This document shows positions 34,950-47,234 of a stretch of DNA of 64,000 nucleotides, piece after piece. The stretch spans positions 5,916,501 to 5,980,500 of the forward strand of contig NC_091673.1 of NCBI RefSeq assembly GCF_042453785.1, read 5' to 3'. Position 1 is the stretch's first letter, and each line of letters starts with the position of its first letter. The notes beneath the pieces are model-generated. The model was given only the letters and a program-made list of their open reading frames with translations. It was not told the DNA's origin and made no database searches. Made by a program: the position numbers and the translations under genes. The DNA comes from Malus domestica. Lineage: Eukaryota > Streptophyta > Magnoliopsida > Rosales > Rosaceae.

Positions 34950-37912
34950 TCAATAACATCCATGGGTATAACTATAGCCGTTCGGATTGATTCGGGACCC
35001 GAAACTGTGATGATTGAACAATGGAGCTCCATAATCAATAGGCTTAATGACCACAGCTTCACCCTTCCCATCCTGCTCCTGAACTGCACCAAACACAACC
35101 TCGGTGGTATTTTCGCTACTCTGCTCATAGATAGTATTTGGGGTTGATGATTGGTACCGATGATAATGCTGCTGTGGTTGTTTTTGCTGCTGCTGCTGTT
35201 GCTGCTGAAGATTATCCCATCCATTAGAGAAAACTCGACTTTGCCGCAACTGATGGATTGTTTCAGCATCCTTGGCCATGAATGGGTAGGTTTTGCGAGG
35301 GGTGGGAGTTCGGGTTTCAATGGAAGGTGGCTCATCTTCATCTGGTATCACATAGCTATCTTGCACAGGCCAGGAATTTGAGTACTTCTGTTGCTGCTGA
35401 CTTTGGTATTGATAGTTCAGATGTTTTTTCCTGAAACCGGGAAATATTGCCCCAAGAATTTCCATACCAGATGCCCCAGCATTGACCAAAAGCTTCCCAA
35501 GAGATCCAAAGAAGCCTTCTTCATGCTTCTCCTGCTCATCTTCAGTTGGAATCAAAGGTGGCCTGACTGGTTTCAGAGGCTTCTGGTATGAACTTGGAGG
35601 AATGCTCGTCTTCATTGGCTCTTGATCCTTCAAAAATGCAATATAAAAGGCATAAGAATGTTTCATGCTATCATATAAGATACTAACAATCTTGATTTAT
35701 GATTTGAGGTTGCAATGTCAGAAAGGTAGTGCATAATATTTAATCAAGGTACTTTTTCATAAAGAGTTTTCTCTCAGGTATCAATACTACTTCACAATTA
35801 CAAAATCTGAAGTCAGCGTACATTTACGGGATCCACTCTTCCTATTCACAAACCAAACAAAAGGCAAAAGCAATTTCAAATAGTTCCTGCGATAACAACG
35901 GGCGCAAACCTCACAGAAGCCAACATCTACCCCACAAACAGATGTCAATAAAGTAGGCAGAAGAAAAAAACTGAGTACTCACATTTTGTGAAGAGACAAT
36001 TGTACCAACTCTACGTTGTAGCAATGCTAACATATAACCAAAGAAGCCAGCCCCAACAAGCATTGCAATCCCTGCAATGATGAAAATCAGTATCTATGTA
36101 TTTCTAAATATTTACACCATTCAAGAGAAAACATTGGGGTAAAATAAGTTACCAAGAGGGAAACCACTTCCATATTGATAAGCACAGTCATCGAAATGTA
36201 GTTGGATCTCCCTGATTGCTTGATTTCCTCTGTCTATAACAAGTAAAGAGCAGCTGCTTCCAATATAAACCACATCAAAATCGTCCGAAAACTTTGCATC
36301 TTCACTTGGTCCATCCACATGGCTTCCCCCACGGCCCAATTTCCCTCCTGCTATTGTTGTAACCCCTAACAGTACAAATTTCAATGACATCAAAATTAAA
36401 CGTCTTCCTACCAACTTAATTGGAAAAAGTCTTATAATGTTGATGGTGGCGGGTACTAAATAACAAACTGTTGTAATTATTCTTGAGAGAACAAGTGTAA
36501 ACGTGTATATTCATACATACACACATACAAATATACAGTGGGATATGCTACACACTAGTACGTGTCAAAGTGAAACAATGAAGAAAGAAGAAGCAAATTT
36601 GCTTCATTGATAATGCTGAACATCAATAAATAAACCAATTCTTCAAAGAAATCTAATAAAGCAATTACCAGCATCGCTTATCTTCCTGATTGCCATATTC
36701 ATTGTGTCTGCAACATAAATATTTCCACTGTCATCAACTGTAAACCCCTTTGGGTGATTCATTCTTGCCTCTCTGGTCCTCCCATCTACATGACCCGGGT
36801 ATCCATCAGAAGATCCTGCAACCAGCTTTGGTCTGCTGTCTGCAGTGTCCGATAAAACTAGATTAAAAATATTGGAGATATGCAAGCTCTAAGAAGTTCA
36901 ATGTATCCAAAACAAGAATACAAGAGTTGATTTTCTAGTAGCGTTTGTATCACAGAGTAGACTGAAGACATCAACACAATATAGCATGCTTCTAATGAAG
37001 ATCAAGGCAATTTCCAGTTTAGGGAATACGAGATTCATTGCACAAATAGTATTGCACCTGGAAGCACAACCATGAATTTTGAAGAAAAATCCAAACATAA
37101 AAAAGAAAACCGCATTCGAACTACAAGCAAAAACTTGCTAATCAAGACATCTGGCTTGAAAGATCGACTAAAGTATACAAAACTCAAGAAAATGTGAGTC
37201 CCTCAGTAACTTGGCCAAGCAGCACACTGCGCAAATCATACTTCAAAGATTGCAAGTTCAATTAAAACCAAAAAAGCAACTTACCAAGGCATTGCACAAA
37301 ACAAAAGCAACTTACACAGAGAGAGAGAGGAAGAGATCCTATAGAGGTTGCTATTAGCAGAATCCAAAATCAGAAGCTCCCCACTTGGCAAAACCTCCAC
37401 AGAGTAAGGCTCAATACCAAGCTTGCTTCCATCAAACACCGTCTCCACATTGAACCCACTCTCAAACTTCATCACCGGACGGCCCGAAACCGCTGCACAC
37501 AGAAATTTCATAAATCCCCAACATTCCAGATTACAACACAACAAACCCTCAAAAATTCAGAAGAAAATAACAATAAAATGTGGGTGGATTCAGAGATCTA
37601 GACCTGTTTTGGTAGTTGCTTTGAGCGACCACAGCCATTTCATGAATGCAGACGCAGCATTTGAGAAAAACCCACCAACAATCTCTGAAAAAAGCCAACA
37701 AAAAAAGCTATTTTTTAATAAAAACAAACCAAAATTCCACAACCAAAATCAGATCATGCAGAAGCTGAGCTCAGTCACATATATACATATATATAAACAA
37801 TTATACATAAATTCAAGAGTCTCTCACTTGCTGGGGCAGTAGTGGCAGCTGAGGAGACGCCGCCAAACATAACCAGAACGATGAGAGCCGCCGCCCATAA
37901 ACTCCGACCCAT
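34950..37912 (-). CDS. NHL-repeat membrane protein (second of pair, At3g14860-like)
   Basis: Seven exons encode 497 residues: 37828-37912, 37604-37684, 37316-37492, 36669-36839, 36153-36365, 35983-36071 and 34950-35627. The chosen start MGRSLW begins a hydrophobic signal-like segment; an in-frame ATG 16 codons upstream is less likely. NHL/propeller blocks are clear: FDGSKLGIEPYSVEVLPSGE with LLILDSANSNLYRIS; HPKGFTVDDSGNIYVADT; VTTIAGG; SCSLLVIDRGNQAIREI. A membrane segment (about 243-263, GIAMLVGAGFFGYMLALL) leads to a cytosol-type tail with KPVRPPLIP, a region around FFGSLGKLL, a polyglutamine run (~411-418) and YGAPLF near the end. It matches the plant NHL protein family in order and length (Arabidopsis relative about 490 aa). 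Molecular function is not established. Its 3' end faces the other NHL gene 0.85 kb away. Confidence 0.9.
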
Positions 37913-38225
37913 TACTCCTTTTCTTCCAATGGAGGCCACAACACAAAAAGGCTGAAACATTCAAGCTGCCAGCATTGAGAGAACCCCTAAATCCTATATG
38001 GGTTTTTGCAAAATGTGGGTGGTAAGAAGCGAGAGATGCTTTTTTCCTCAAATAATTTCTGGGTTTGGAGAAAAACACAGTGTGCTCCTCCCGAGTGCAA
38101 AAGCGACTGTGTGTGAAAAGATGAAAGAGACAAAGGATGAAAAAGGAGAGGAAAAGGCAAAGGGGGGAAGAGAAAGAGATGAAAAAGCAGAGAGCTCAAA
38201 TGCCTCAGTGGGGACTCGAGAGTGA

Positions 38226-39880
38226 ATGACGAGAGTGTGAAAGAATCGTATTCTCTGTTAAGAGTGATTGGGTCATGAAATTTTATTTACTAGTTTATCT
38301 TTTCGTAATATATTTTAAATTACTCTAATTTATATAACGGTATTAGCTAGAGAGATATTATCGTGATAACTCGCATGAAATGGAAGTATCAAGAGGTGTC
38401 CTCAACATATTACGCATATTTTCTCAAAAAAAAAAAAAAAAAAACATATTACGCATACAAGCGTTTAATTAATTTGAAATACAATTACTTTAATATTCAT
38501 AATTCACGTAAAGTGTAAATATTTTTCTTTTTCTTTTTATGAATCCAACCAAGCATGCAACAGTTATTCTCCACCCAAATTCTCAGCACGTTCCCTTTTT
38601 GGAATAATTTTTTTATTAATCCGATCTAAGTTTCAACATGCTATTGTCGTTGTTTGTTTTTTATTTGTTATTATTAATGTTTGTTTATGGTTGTAATTAT
38701 AGATAAAAATGTATCAATGATCCTTTAATTTTAACTCAATTGAAACAATGATCTCTCAATTTTAACTTAATTAGAGCAATTGTCTCTCACCTTAAATTAT
38801 ATGACTAGTGTTCCTTAACTTATCAAAACATGCAACTATGATCATTTTCGTCAAATCCGTTAAAATTTTCGTCAAAATAAGTCACGTGGCACACACATAA
38901 GGCTGAATCAAGGGACATATATGAAAAACCAAATGAAAAAAATTGTAGCAACGGTTCCTCAAAATTTAACCCAACTGAAGCAATTGTCTCTTAACTTTAA
39001 TCTATTTGTAACAATGGTTATTCCAACATGAGTCATTTTGATGAAATTCTGACGGAGTTGACGAAAAGAACAGTGGCTACACGTTTTGATTATTTAAAAG
39101 ACTAATAGTCATGGATTTTTAATTGAGGAGTCATTGCTCCAATTGAATTAAAACTTATAGACAATTTTTTCTCTAATTATAATTTAATATTATTACTTAA
39201 AAGTGATGTGTGGCTAGAATTATTGGGATTTGGATCTCATTCAAATCTAAATTGTGAGGATCTCATCCTAATTGTTTATCGTATATTATACGGTCAGAAA
39301 TCGTTTTGAATTTTTTATTTAAAATTAAACACAAATAGTATCTAATGAAAATTGAACGCATAATATACGGTAAACTACTAGAATATAAGAATCTTTAAAA
39401 TCCTCGTAAAAGAACCCAAAGATAATCCTTATCCGTATTATTGTCCCCAATAAATCAGCTGCCCTCTTGTCCAATACAACGGTATTTTATTGTAGAATCC
39501 AGCTCATTTTTGTCAACTTTGTTTCAACAGTTTGTCCGTACTAGAGCTACCATTTTGACGGGTTGCAATTCCGATGCAAATTGCAACCTACTAAAGTGAA
39601 AGAGACAGCTTGAGGAGGAAGCAACTACCCATAACGTAAAAGTGTCATAATCTACCACGAAGGCATTTTAGTGAAATGATTCATGAGATTGAGATAACTT
39701 CTTAATGTAGTTTATGAGATTTTTTTTAGTACGTTGATATTTTACATTAAAGAGAGGGAGTTCGGTTAATCCACATAATGGATAACCTAAGTTGATATCG
39801 AATTCGCTATCTACGAGATTCGAACCTAAGACATCTCATTTCTAAGTAAAGAAGAATATCACTGGACTGTAGGACTGAGT
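38226..39880. other. Upstream flank and old repeats
   Basis: After the minus-strand NHL promoter there is no gene. At about 38712-39172 the ends are weak inverted matches (AATTTTAACTCAATTGAAACAA against the complement of the region around TCCAATTGAATTAAAACTT) and the interior repeats CAATTGTCTCT and TCACGTGG motifs, suggesting a degraded DNA transposon. A GATTTGGATCTCATTC element near 39220-39440 is related to the one at 31335. Confidence 0.45.
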
Positions 39881-39888
39881 GACTTTGG

Positions 39889-40163
39889 TTTTTGAGATTT
39901 AAAATTGATAAAATAATCCTTTAGTTTGTCTACCATCAATTATTTTAGTCATTCCATAAAAAATCTTTGTTAAATAAGGATCAAAATAACACAAATACCT
40001 CAATTTGACAAAAAATGGGCAAAAATGATTTGACAAAATTTGAGGATATTCTAATTATTTTGGTCTTATTTAACAAAGATTGTTCATAAAATGACTAAAA
40101 TGATTGACGGTATACAAACTCATAAAGCACTTGTATCAATTTTAAATCTCATGAATCAAAATA
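39889..40163. mobile_element. Inverted-repeat element, arms about 120 bp
   Basis: The left arm GAGATTTAAAATTGATA...ACCATCAATTATTTTAGTC...AATCTTTGTTAAATAAGG matches the complement of the right arm in order with scattered mismatches; only about 25 bases separate the arms. The transcript would form a long imperfect hairpin. A related but poorer sequence lies at about 52270-52580. The transposon class is not determined. Confidence 0.65.
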
Positions 40164-40680
40164 AAAGGTTATACCAATATCATAAATTATTTTGGCTGAA
40201 AAAACCTAACATGAATCACTAACTTTATTTTAGAGCAGTGAAATTTTCGTGGTACAAATTCGCAAGCGTCCAACTTTAAGATAAAAAACTAAAACTTATC
40301 AAACTCAAATGCAATAAATAATAGTAGAATATTTCCTCTCACGAACTTGTAAGGAGCTGCTAATTTCTCTCATGAACTTCCATTTTAACCGATTTCTTCT
40401 TGAACTTTTATAATTAGCCAATTTCTCCCATGAATTTTATTTTTAGTCGGTTGCCATCTAAACTTTTATAATTGGTCAGTTTCTGATAATGAATTTGTTG
40501 AGAAGAGTAATTACTTTTCTAATTTAAATTTGGGTCTTGATTTGAAATAGGTGAATTGAGACGGTCATTTGAATGAAGTCACAAGAAATACTAATGAAAT
40601 GACATCACAACCCCAACATGTTGCTTAAAAGAAAGCCCACCGAAAACATTTATAGTTGTTCACATTAGAGATAAAATTTA

Positions 40681-40827
40681 GAGGTGTGATATCCACATAC
40701 CTCAATTTACTTCTCACACACCTTTTTAATTTTCGGCCGTCGGATCGGATAAATTGTAGAAGATCAATGGACAGAAAATATCAAGAGTGTGTGAGAAGTA
40801 AAATGAGGTTTGTGAATAGCACATTCC
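40681..40827. mobile_element. MITE, 147 bp, 8-bp target duplication
   Basis: Terminal repeats of about 50 bp share CAATTTACTTCTCACACAC / CATTTTACTTCTCACACAC. AAAATTTA flanks both ends (40673-40680 and 40828-40835), an 8-bp duplication consistent with a hAT-like element. No coding content. Confidence 0.8.
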
Positions 40828-40835
40828 AAAATTTA

Positions 40836-42400
40836 AACAAAAAGCGTAGGAAGTGATAAGTGAGTTATGGCCTTGGCCCAGTCACGAAACATGAGGCCCA
40901 TTTCCTGGCCCAACAATGTTAGATTGGCAAATGTCAATCTTCACCTACCCAGGCTTGTGCTTGCATCCTACAGTCCTACTACTATTGGGAGGTCGTTGAC
41001 TAGGCAGCCCACCAAACGTAGGGTTAAAAATTTAAAGATTTATAGTTTAAATGGTTAGTACCATTTGTCTATGTATTTGAATTTGAAGTTCGATGTGTCT
41101 TTGAGAAAACAAAAGACTGATAGACTGTTGAGGAGGTCTTGTGTTCGACTCTTAAAAAATGAAGGTTGGGTTGGATTGTCAGAGACATCTCGAGCCATTC
41201 TAGTCTCTTAGTGGCCCCATCCATGTCTCCAGCATATGTCTTCATGTTTCCCATATCTCTATTAATTAATGAAACTTTCTTTGTCAACCAAAAGAATGTG
41301 AAAAGATTATTTAGTCTTTTATCAACAAAAAAAATGATGGACAATAATGTAATTTCACAAGTTCAAATTTTATTGTTTTTTATTGAAACTTCACATATCG
41401 GCGATGTTAAAATATTTTCAATATTTAAAATTAAAAAAAAACCAAAAACAAAAACATCTCTCCCCCCCTCCCCACGTTCTCTCTCTCTCTCTCCCTCTCT
41501 CCCTCTCTCCTTCTCATTTTTATAAAAAAATGTGTTTATACACATAAAGTATGTAGGCAAACGCTAGTATAATACCAACTAAATATCAAAAATAAAAATA
41601 TTTCATTAAACACGGAGAAAAACTTAGCAAGCAGGCCAGACAGCTCTCACAAAATATAAGCTCGTGACTTAATGTCTCACGTGATCTTACTAATTCAAGT
41701 CGATCTAGAAAGTTCCGAATCATACTACCCTAACGAACCCCAAGCTTCTCTTAAAGTTACCGTGGACCCCCAACTTTTCCACCATTAACTTTGAATATTG
41801 GCAGATACCTTCATGATAGTTACAGGCTGGATTGTCCTCTTCCTGTCTTTAGAGTTTGTCACTGTTTGAGAACCTAACTTATCCATTTCATGTGACAAGC
41901 ACACTGTGTCCAACGCGTGCTCTATTTGATATACAAATTGCATCTTAGGTGGCTCTGATTGACCCGTTAAATCTTTGTAAATTCTTGAACGTACACTCTA
42001 CTGGGTGAACAAATTCATAAATTCTTGAGCGCATATTCGACCGGTTCGCCAATATGCACACACCATACGAAAATGTTGACATTTTGATATACCTGAAACT
42101 GAAGTTAACAATTAGGATGGATCGAGCCAGACATTACCTATTGCGACAAAGAACATTGTATCTATACAAGTTAAATGGTGCCCGCGAACGATAAAAAACA
42201 GTAAACATCTGGTTACTCTTTTTTACCGGGCACCGATAAATACCATATTGATGTCCCCATGTACAAAACAAGAATGGTAAGTCCACGATCCCGACATGTA
42301 CTCAAAAGTTACCGTCTTCACATTCGCATCGAACCACTTCCGAGGTTAAAGAGAATCCCAAACTTCCTCCTGGACTTCAAGTATACAGTGACTGTTCAAA
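40836..42400. other. Intergenic and 3' flank of TPS-like gene
   Basis: No gene recognised. Holds a CT-rich microsatellite at 41469-41516. The last few hundred bases before 42401 are probably the 3' UTR of the minus-strand TPS-like gene. Confidence 0.5.
41469..41516. repeat. CT-rich microsatellite
   Basis: CTCTCTCTCTCT followed by CCCTCTCTCC units. Simple repeat, likely polymorphic; no gene assigned. Confidence 0.85.
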
Positions 42401-45183
42401 TCAATAGACGCTTTCGAAAGAAACCTGGACATGGGGGAGATGCCTTGGCTTTGGACTCGAAGCAGTAGCAAGGCCTTGAAGTAGTTTCACAACGTCACTG
42501 GCATCATCGAGGTAGTACTTGGCCTTGCTTGGCTTTCTTCCGACGGTGCAGGCAAATATCTCGGGAGGAGAAGGCAAGGATGGACAAGAAACTGTTCTTA
42601 ATATGCTCTCGAACATGTCCTCATCAGATCTGTCATCCCCAATGCACATCACAAAATCGGGTGCCTTTCCATCGGTGACCATTCTCGAAAGAATTTTTTC
42701 AGCAACCAATCCTTTGCTTACTCCCTGCATGTCACAAAGGCAATAGTGAAACAAATTACACAACTGGGATTGTGTTTGTGAAGGTGTACACGCGCATGCG
42801 AGGAGAGGGACTCTGTGAAAGCAGTTTTACCTGTGGCTTAACTTCAACAATATGCTGGCCCCTCTTAACAACTGCTGGTTCGTTCGAAAGAACATTTTCC
42901 AGATGATCCAACAATTCCTTGGCTTGACAGGATCCAAAGTCGGGGTCTGCATCTTGGTGATGCCATACCAAAGCGCTCTCTTTACTTTCTATGTTGGAGC
43001 CGTCCGTTGCCTCTGTATACAATCTCATCACAGGCTCCACAATTTCTTTCCAATCCAGATCGGCACCAACAGGACTGGTTTCCCACTCGGAACTTCTATT
43101 CCACCTACACCAAAGAACAGAACAAAATACCTTAGTTCAGTTTAAAAAAATATATCAAGGGGCTAACTGAACATTCAAAACATATATTACAAACATACCT
43201 TAAGAAGTACCCATGTTCAGCAGCAATTCCAAGCGTCTCACATGAGGCAAACCAATCGCTCAAAGAAGTCCGTCCCCTCCCACTAACAATGAAAACAGTG
43301 TTCTTCGGATCCTTACACAGGGAATTCATAAGAGCGAGGACTTCTGGGCTAGGGGCCTTAATAATGGAAGCTTCGGGAATAACAGTCCCATCATAGTCCA
43401 GAAATATGGCCCTTCTGCTTGTTCTTTTGTATGCCGAAACAATATGGTCTATAGACAACTTTCTAAAGTTCGGCGAAAGGGAAACCACTCTAAATCTCAA
43501 GCCCAATCCAATGCCCCAGCATCGTTTACTATAATGATCTCGGCATGCTCTATCCAAATCCTGTGCAAAGCTTCGCGCCCAATAAGCCACATCATGAGAA
43601 CTAACATAACGATAGTGTTTCTCATGACGTAACTGTTTCTCTGATTTAGGCATGGTGATTGCCGAGTTCAAGGCATCAGCCACAGCATCAATGTCCCAAG
43701 GGTTAACCCTGATTGCTCCACTTAAAGAAGGTGAGCAACCAATAAATTCAGACACAACAAGCATGCTTGTCTGAGGAGAATCTGCTGTCACGCCTAAAGC
43801 TTCATTCATGGGAGGTGTTCCCTGCCTGCAAACAATATACTTGTAAGGAACTAAGTTCATTCCATCCCTCACAGCATTCACTATACAACATTCTGCTACT
43901 GCATAATACGCTGTCTTCTCGTATTGAGGAACATGACGATCAATCAGAACCACTGGCTCATAATTAGGTGAACCATAAGCCTCATTTATCCTTCTGGCAG
44001 TCAAGTATGTCTCACTCTTTGCTTCCTGTACATCTTTCCCTGATCCCCTTGCGGGATTTATAATTTGAACAAGTACTATGTTGCCCTGCAACTCCGAATT
44101 CTGCTGTAAGAGTTGTTCCAAAGCTAGAAACTTTAAGCTGATTCCTTTAAATATATCCATGTCATCAATGCCAAGAATCAGTTTTTTCCCCTTGTACTGC
44201 TCTTGAATCTCTTTAATTTTGGCAGTTGTATCGGGAAGATTCAACACAAATTCAAGCCGACCCATATGAACACCTACAGGCAGAATTTTAATGTACACTG
44301 TGCGGCCAAAATAATCAAGCCCAATATGCCCTCGCTTTGATTCATAGTCCAGCCCCAGCATTCTACTGCAGCATGAGAGGAAGTGACGCGCATAATCAAA
44401 TGTATGAAACCCAATTAGATCACAATTTAGCAAACCCCTCAAAATTTCATCTCGGACAGGCAAAGTTCGATAAATTTCTGATGACGGAAACGGGCTGTGA
44501 AGGAAGAACCCAAGCTTTACTCGGTAGTACCGCTTCCTCAAAAATGTTGGGAGAACCATTAAGTGATAATCATGAACCCAGACACAATCGTCCTCGGGAT
44601 TAATAACTTCCATCACCTTGTCCGCAAATATTTTGTTGGCAGATACATAGGCCTGCCACAGCGAGCGGTCAAAGCGATCTCCATGGTCTGGACACATGGG
44701 CAGCATGTAATGAAAAAGGGGCCACAATTGCTGCTTACAGAACCCCAAATAAAACTTCTTCTGGAGATCACTGGGCAGAAAAGTTGGCACACAATTGAAT
44801 TCCTCCAGCAGTTTCTGCGCAACTTCTTCTTGTTCGCTGGCATCTATTTCAGCCTTGAGAGACCCCACATAAACAACCTCACTTTCAGATGAAAACCCAT
44901 CCTTTAAATGTAACAAAATTGAATCCTCATCCAAACTGAAACGCCATTTCTTCGTTTCTGGATCCCTTTTAGCATGTAATGGTAACATATTTGCCACAAC
45001 AATTTTCCTCTCACGACAGGCGGATGAACTAGAATATGAATCATCATCATTGCTATAACTATCCACATCTGATATAATACCAGGAACAGTCATCACCCTT
45101 GGAAGAGCCCTTGGAGTACAAGGAATATCCAAAAGGCCGCCATATGCCCAATCAAAAAGGTTTGTGGAAGATCTTGATGCCAT
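42401..45183 (-). CDS. Class II trehalose-6-phosphate synthase-like protein (TPS9/10 type)
   Basis: Three coding exons (43199-45183, 42831-43104, 42401-42724) give 860 residues, the usual length for plant TPS8-11 proteins. The N-terminal GT20 synthase-like domain (about 60-545) includes WVHDYHLMVLPTFLRKR, FFLHSPFPSSEIYR and the long conserved GFHTFDYARHFLSCCSRMLG block. The C-terminal HAD phosphatase-like domain has FLDYDGT (about 592-598) and GDDRSDEDMF in the last exon. The N-terminus MASRSSTNLFDWAYG.LLD with LPRVMTVPG matches the TPS9/10 subgroup. Class II proteins generally lack proven synthase activity and are considered sugar-signalling regulators linked to SnRK1; that role is family knowledge. 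The large first exon with two short 3' exons is the usual class II layout. Confidence 0.94.
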
Positions 45184-47210
45184 GACTGCTAGAATTCCTT
45201 TTCGCTTGAATCATACAGAACAACACAGTACAGGAAAAGATTTTGGACTACGGTCAGAGAAGTCTACAAACCTACGCAAAACAAAAATGAAAGAGTGAAA
45301 AGAGTGATCATCTCATTAAACAGCTGCCACCGAATAAATCCATTTTCACGCCTACAACAATTAAAGAATTAAAACTAGTCATACTCCAGTTTTATTGCTG
45401 GTTAACAGAATCAAAATAATGATGATCCATAGAGCATGCTTAGGCTCACTAATTTTCACATTTTATGCTGCGACAGAAGAAATACAGAAATTTTATTCAC
45501 TAGAAAACATACTGAATATGGAAGTCAACTAACAAGCATGGTCAATTTACTGCCATGTCCGAATATCTATCTCATCCTATGAAAATTGAAACCCATGTTT
45601 GTATACACCAGTGTCGATTCTTTCTTTATCTTAAAATACATAGTACGGACACAAACAGGTAGAACGTAACTACGTAACCAAGCATCCAATGCACAAATGC
45701 CTCTTCGGTATAAATAAGGCGAGAGGAAGTTGCAACATCTGGCACATTAGCATCCCGATATAGCAAAAAGGAAATTTACACCGCAAAGATTTTTTTTTCT
45801 TTCTAATAAAGCAAAGAGGTCGCACTTGGTGCGATGGCAAGTGCCTTCGTCCATGAGCGGTAGGTCTCGGGTTCGAGACTTGGGAGCAGCCTCTCCATAA
45901 ATGGGGGTAAGGCTAGCCGACATTCACCTCTCCCAGACCCTGCGTAAAGCGGGAGCCGTGTGCACTGGGTACGACATTTTTAATAAAGCAAAGAGAGTTA
46001 TACAGACATACAAAAAGCATTGTCCTACCCTGAATTCTTTCTCCACGTACTACTTGAATCTGATGCCGAAAATTGACCAACGATAAGCAAAACACACGAG
46101 AATACAAGAAGAAATTTCTTTCTTCGTTCCTTTTCGGAGTGGCAGCAACATCCAACCAAGTCAATTTATTCCATATTACAAAAGTAAACCATACGCATCC
46201 AAAATTTTATCAATATTATCAACTTTGGCGACCGAAAAGAAGATCAATGATCAATCATAGTTCACAAATCAGTACAAATCTACAGATAAAATCCCGGCCT
46301 TCGAATTCAGCAACGGCAGTACCCCACCTTTATTCTAAATTCCTAAAATTAGCTTTTCTACCAAAACAAACACCAATGCTTCAAATTCTAAACTTTCTTG
46401 TTTTCGAAGCCAGAAAATGCTAATTTATTAACCAAAAATAACACATACAGCACGCTGCGAAAGCTATATGCTACAGTAACAAATAAAAGAAGATGGCAGT
46501 AAAAAAAAAATTTAAAAAAAAAAATAAATATAAAAATTAAAAAATTAAAAAAGTGAGCATTACCTGAATCGAATGAAATTTACATGTGAAATTAAGAGTC
46601 CCGTACGAAGCTTCAATCAACAACTTCCTCCCGAAATCTGTAATAATCACACAGAAAAATGCAAACTTTCAACAAACCAAACGGCCGGAAGAAAAAAAAA
46701 ATCGTTTCGGATTAAAGCCTTTATACCGTCTGTTGGGTTCCCGAGAAAATAAAACTGTTAGAGAAAATACAAAGCTCGTGCGCAACGGGAAACGGCCGCG
46801 AGTAGTGGTGTGAAGACGAGTGAAGAGCGTGAATTCAGGAAACTGAGATCAAGACTCGTACTTGTCATGGTTTTCTCACACAAATTCTCGGGAACCGAAC
46901 AGACCGCAAGGAAAATTCAAGAGGCCGACTCGTAACGAGAGAGCGGGAGATCAGATAGGGAAGGCGAGAGCTCACCCTTCCGGTGCGAGTCCGGGGTCCG
47001 TTGGATATCGGAGAACGGCGAAATGGTTTTCAAAGTTGGGACGAGAGAGAGAGAGAGGCTGCGCTGGGTGTTACAAACTTGCAATAAAGAACGAGATAAA
47101 GATCGGAATGTTATATATAAACAAAGTAAGAAAGTTTTTAGAGAGAGACAGAGAGAGATGATGGAGAGGAGAGAGAGAGAGAGAGAGAGGGGCTTGGGGT
47201 CCATGTGAGG
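45184..47210 (-). promoter_or_regulatory. Long 5' leader and promoter of the TPS-like gene
   Basis: Immediately upstream of the ATG, the minus strand has an AG acceptor near 45274 (GCGTAG). A good donor (CAG followed by GTAAT) lies near 46563, so a leader intron of about 1.3 kb is likely; class II TPS genes typically have one. A further acceptor (TTACAG near 46637) suggests another leader exon. GA microsatellites occur at about 47043-47056 and 47171-47189, probably near the transcription start, followed upstream by a T run (47212-47234). Exact leader structure is inferred and unverified. Confidence 0.5.
45819..45981 (+). mobile_element. tRNA-derived SINE (Au-type), 163 bp
   Basis: The head carries RNA polymerase III promoter elements: an A-box-like TGGTGCGATGGCAAG and a B box GGTTCGAGACT. 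The tail ends GTGTGCACTGGGTACGAC followed by T residues, the hallmark of plant Au SINEs. TAATAAAGCAAAGAG is duplicated on both sides (45804-45818 and 45981-45995), a 15-bp target duplication of LINE-type retroposition. The sharp flanks suggest relatively recent insertion. It lies in the inferred leader intron of the TPS-like gene, antisense to it. Confidence 0.88.
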
Positions 47211-47234
47211 TTTTTTTTTTTTTTTTTTTTTTTT

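Noticed and set aside
41160..41300. Possible LINE 3' tail
   Set aside because: Only vague resemblance, no poly-A tail or target duplication identified.
45819..45981. Possible tRNA gene (A and B boxes)
   Set aside because: Cannot fold as a cloverleaf with a standard acceptor stem; the tail and target duplication identify a SINE.
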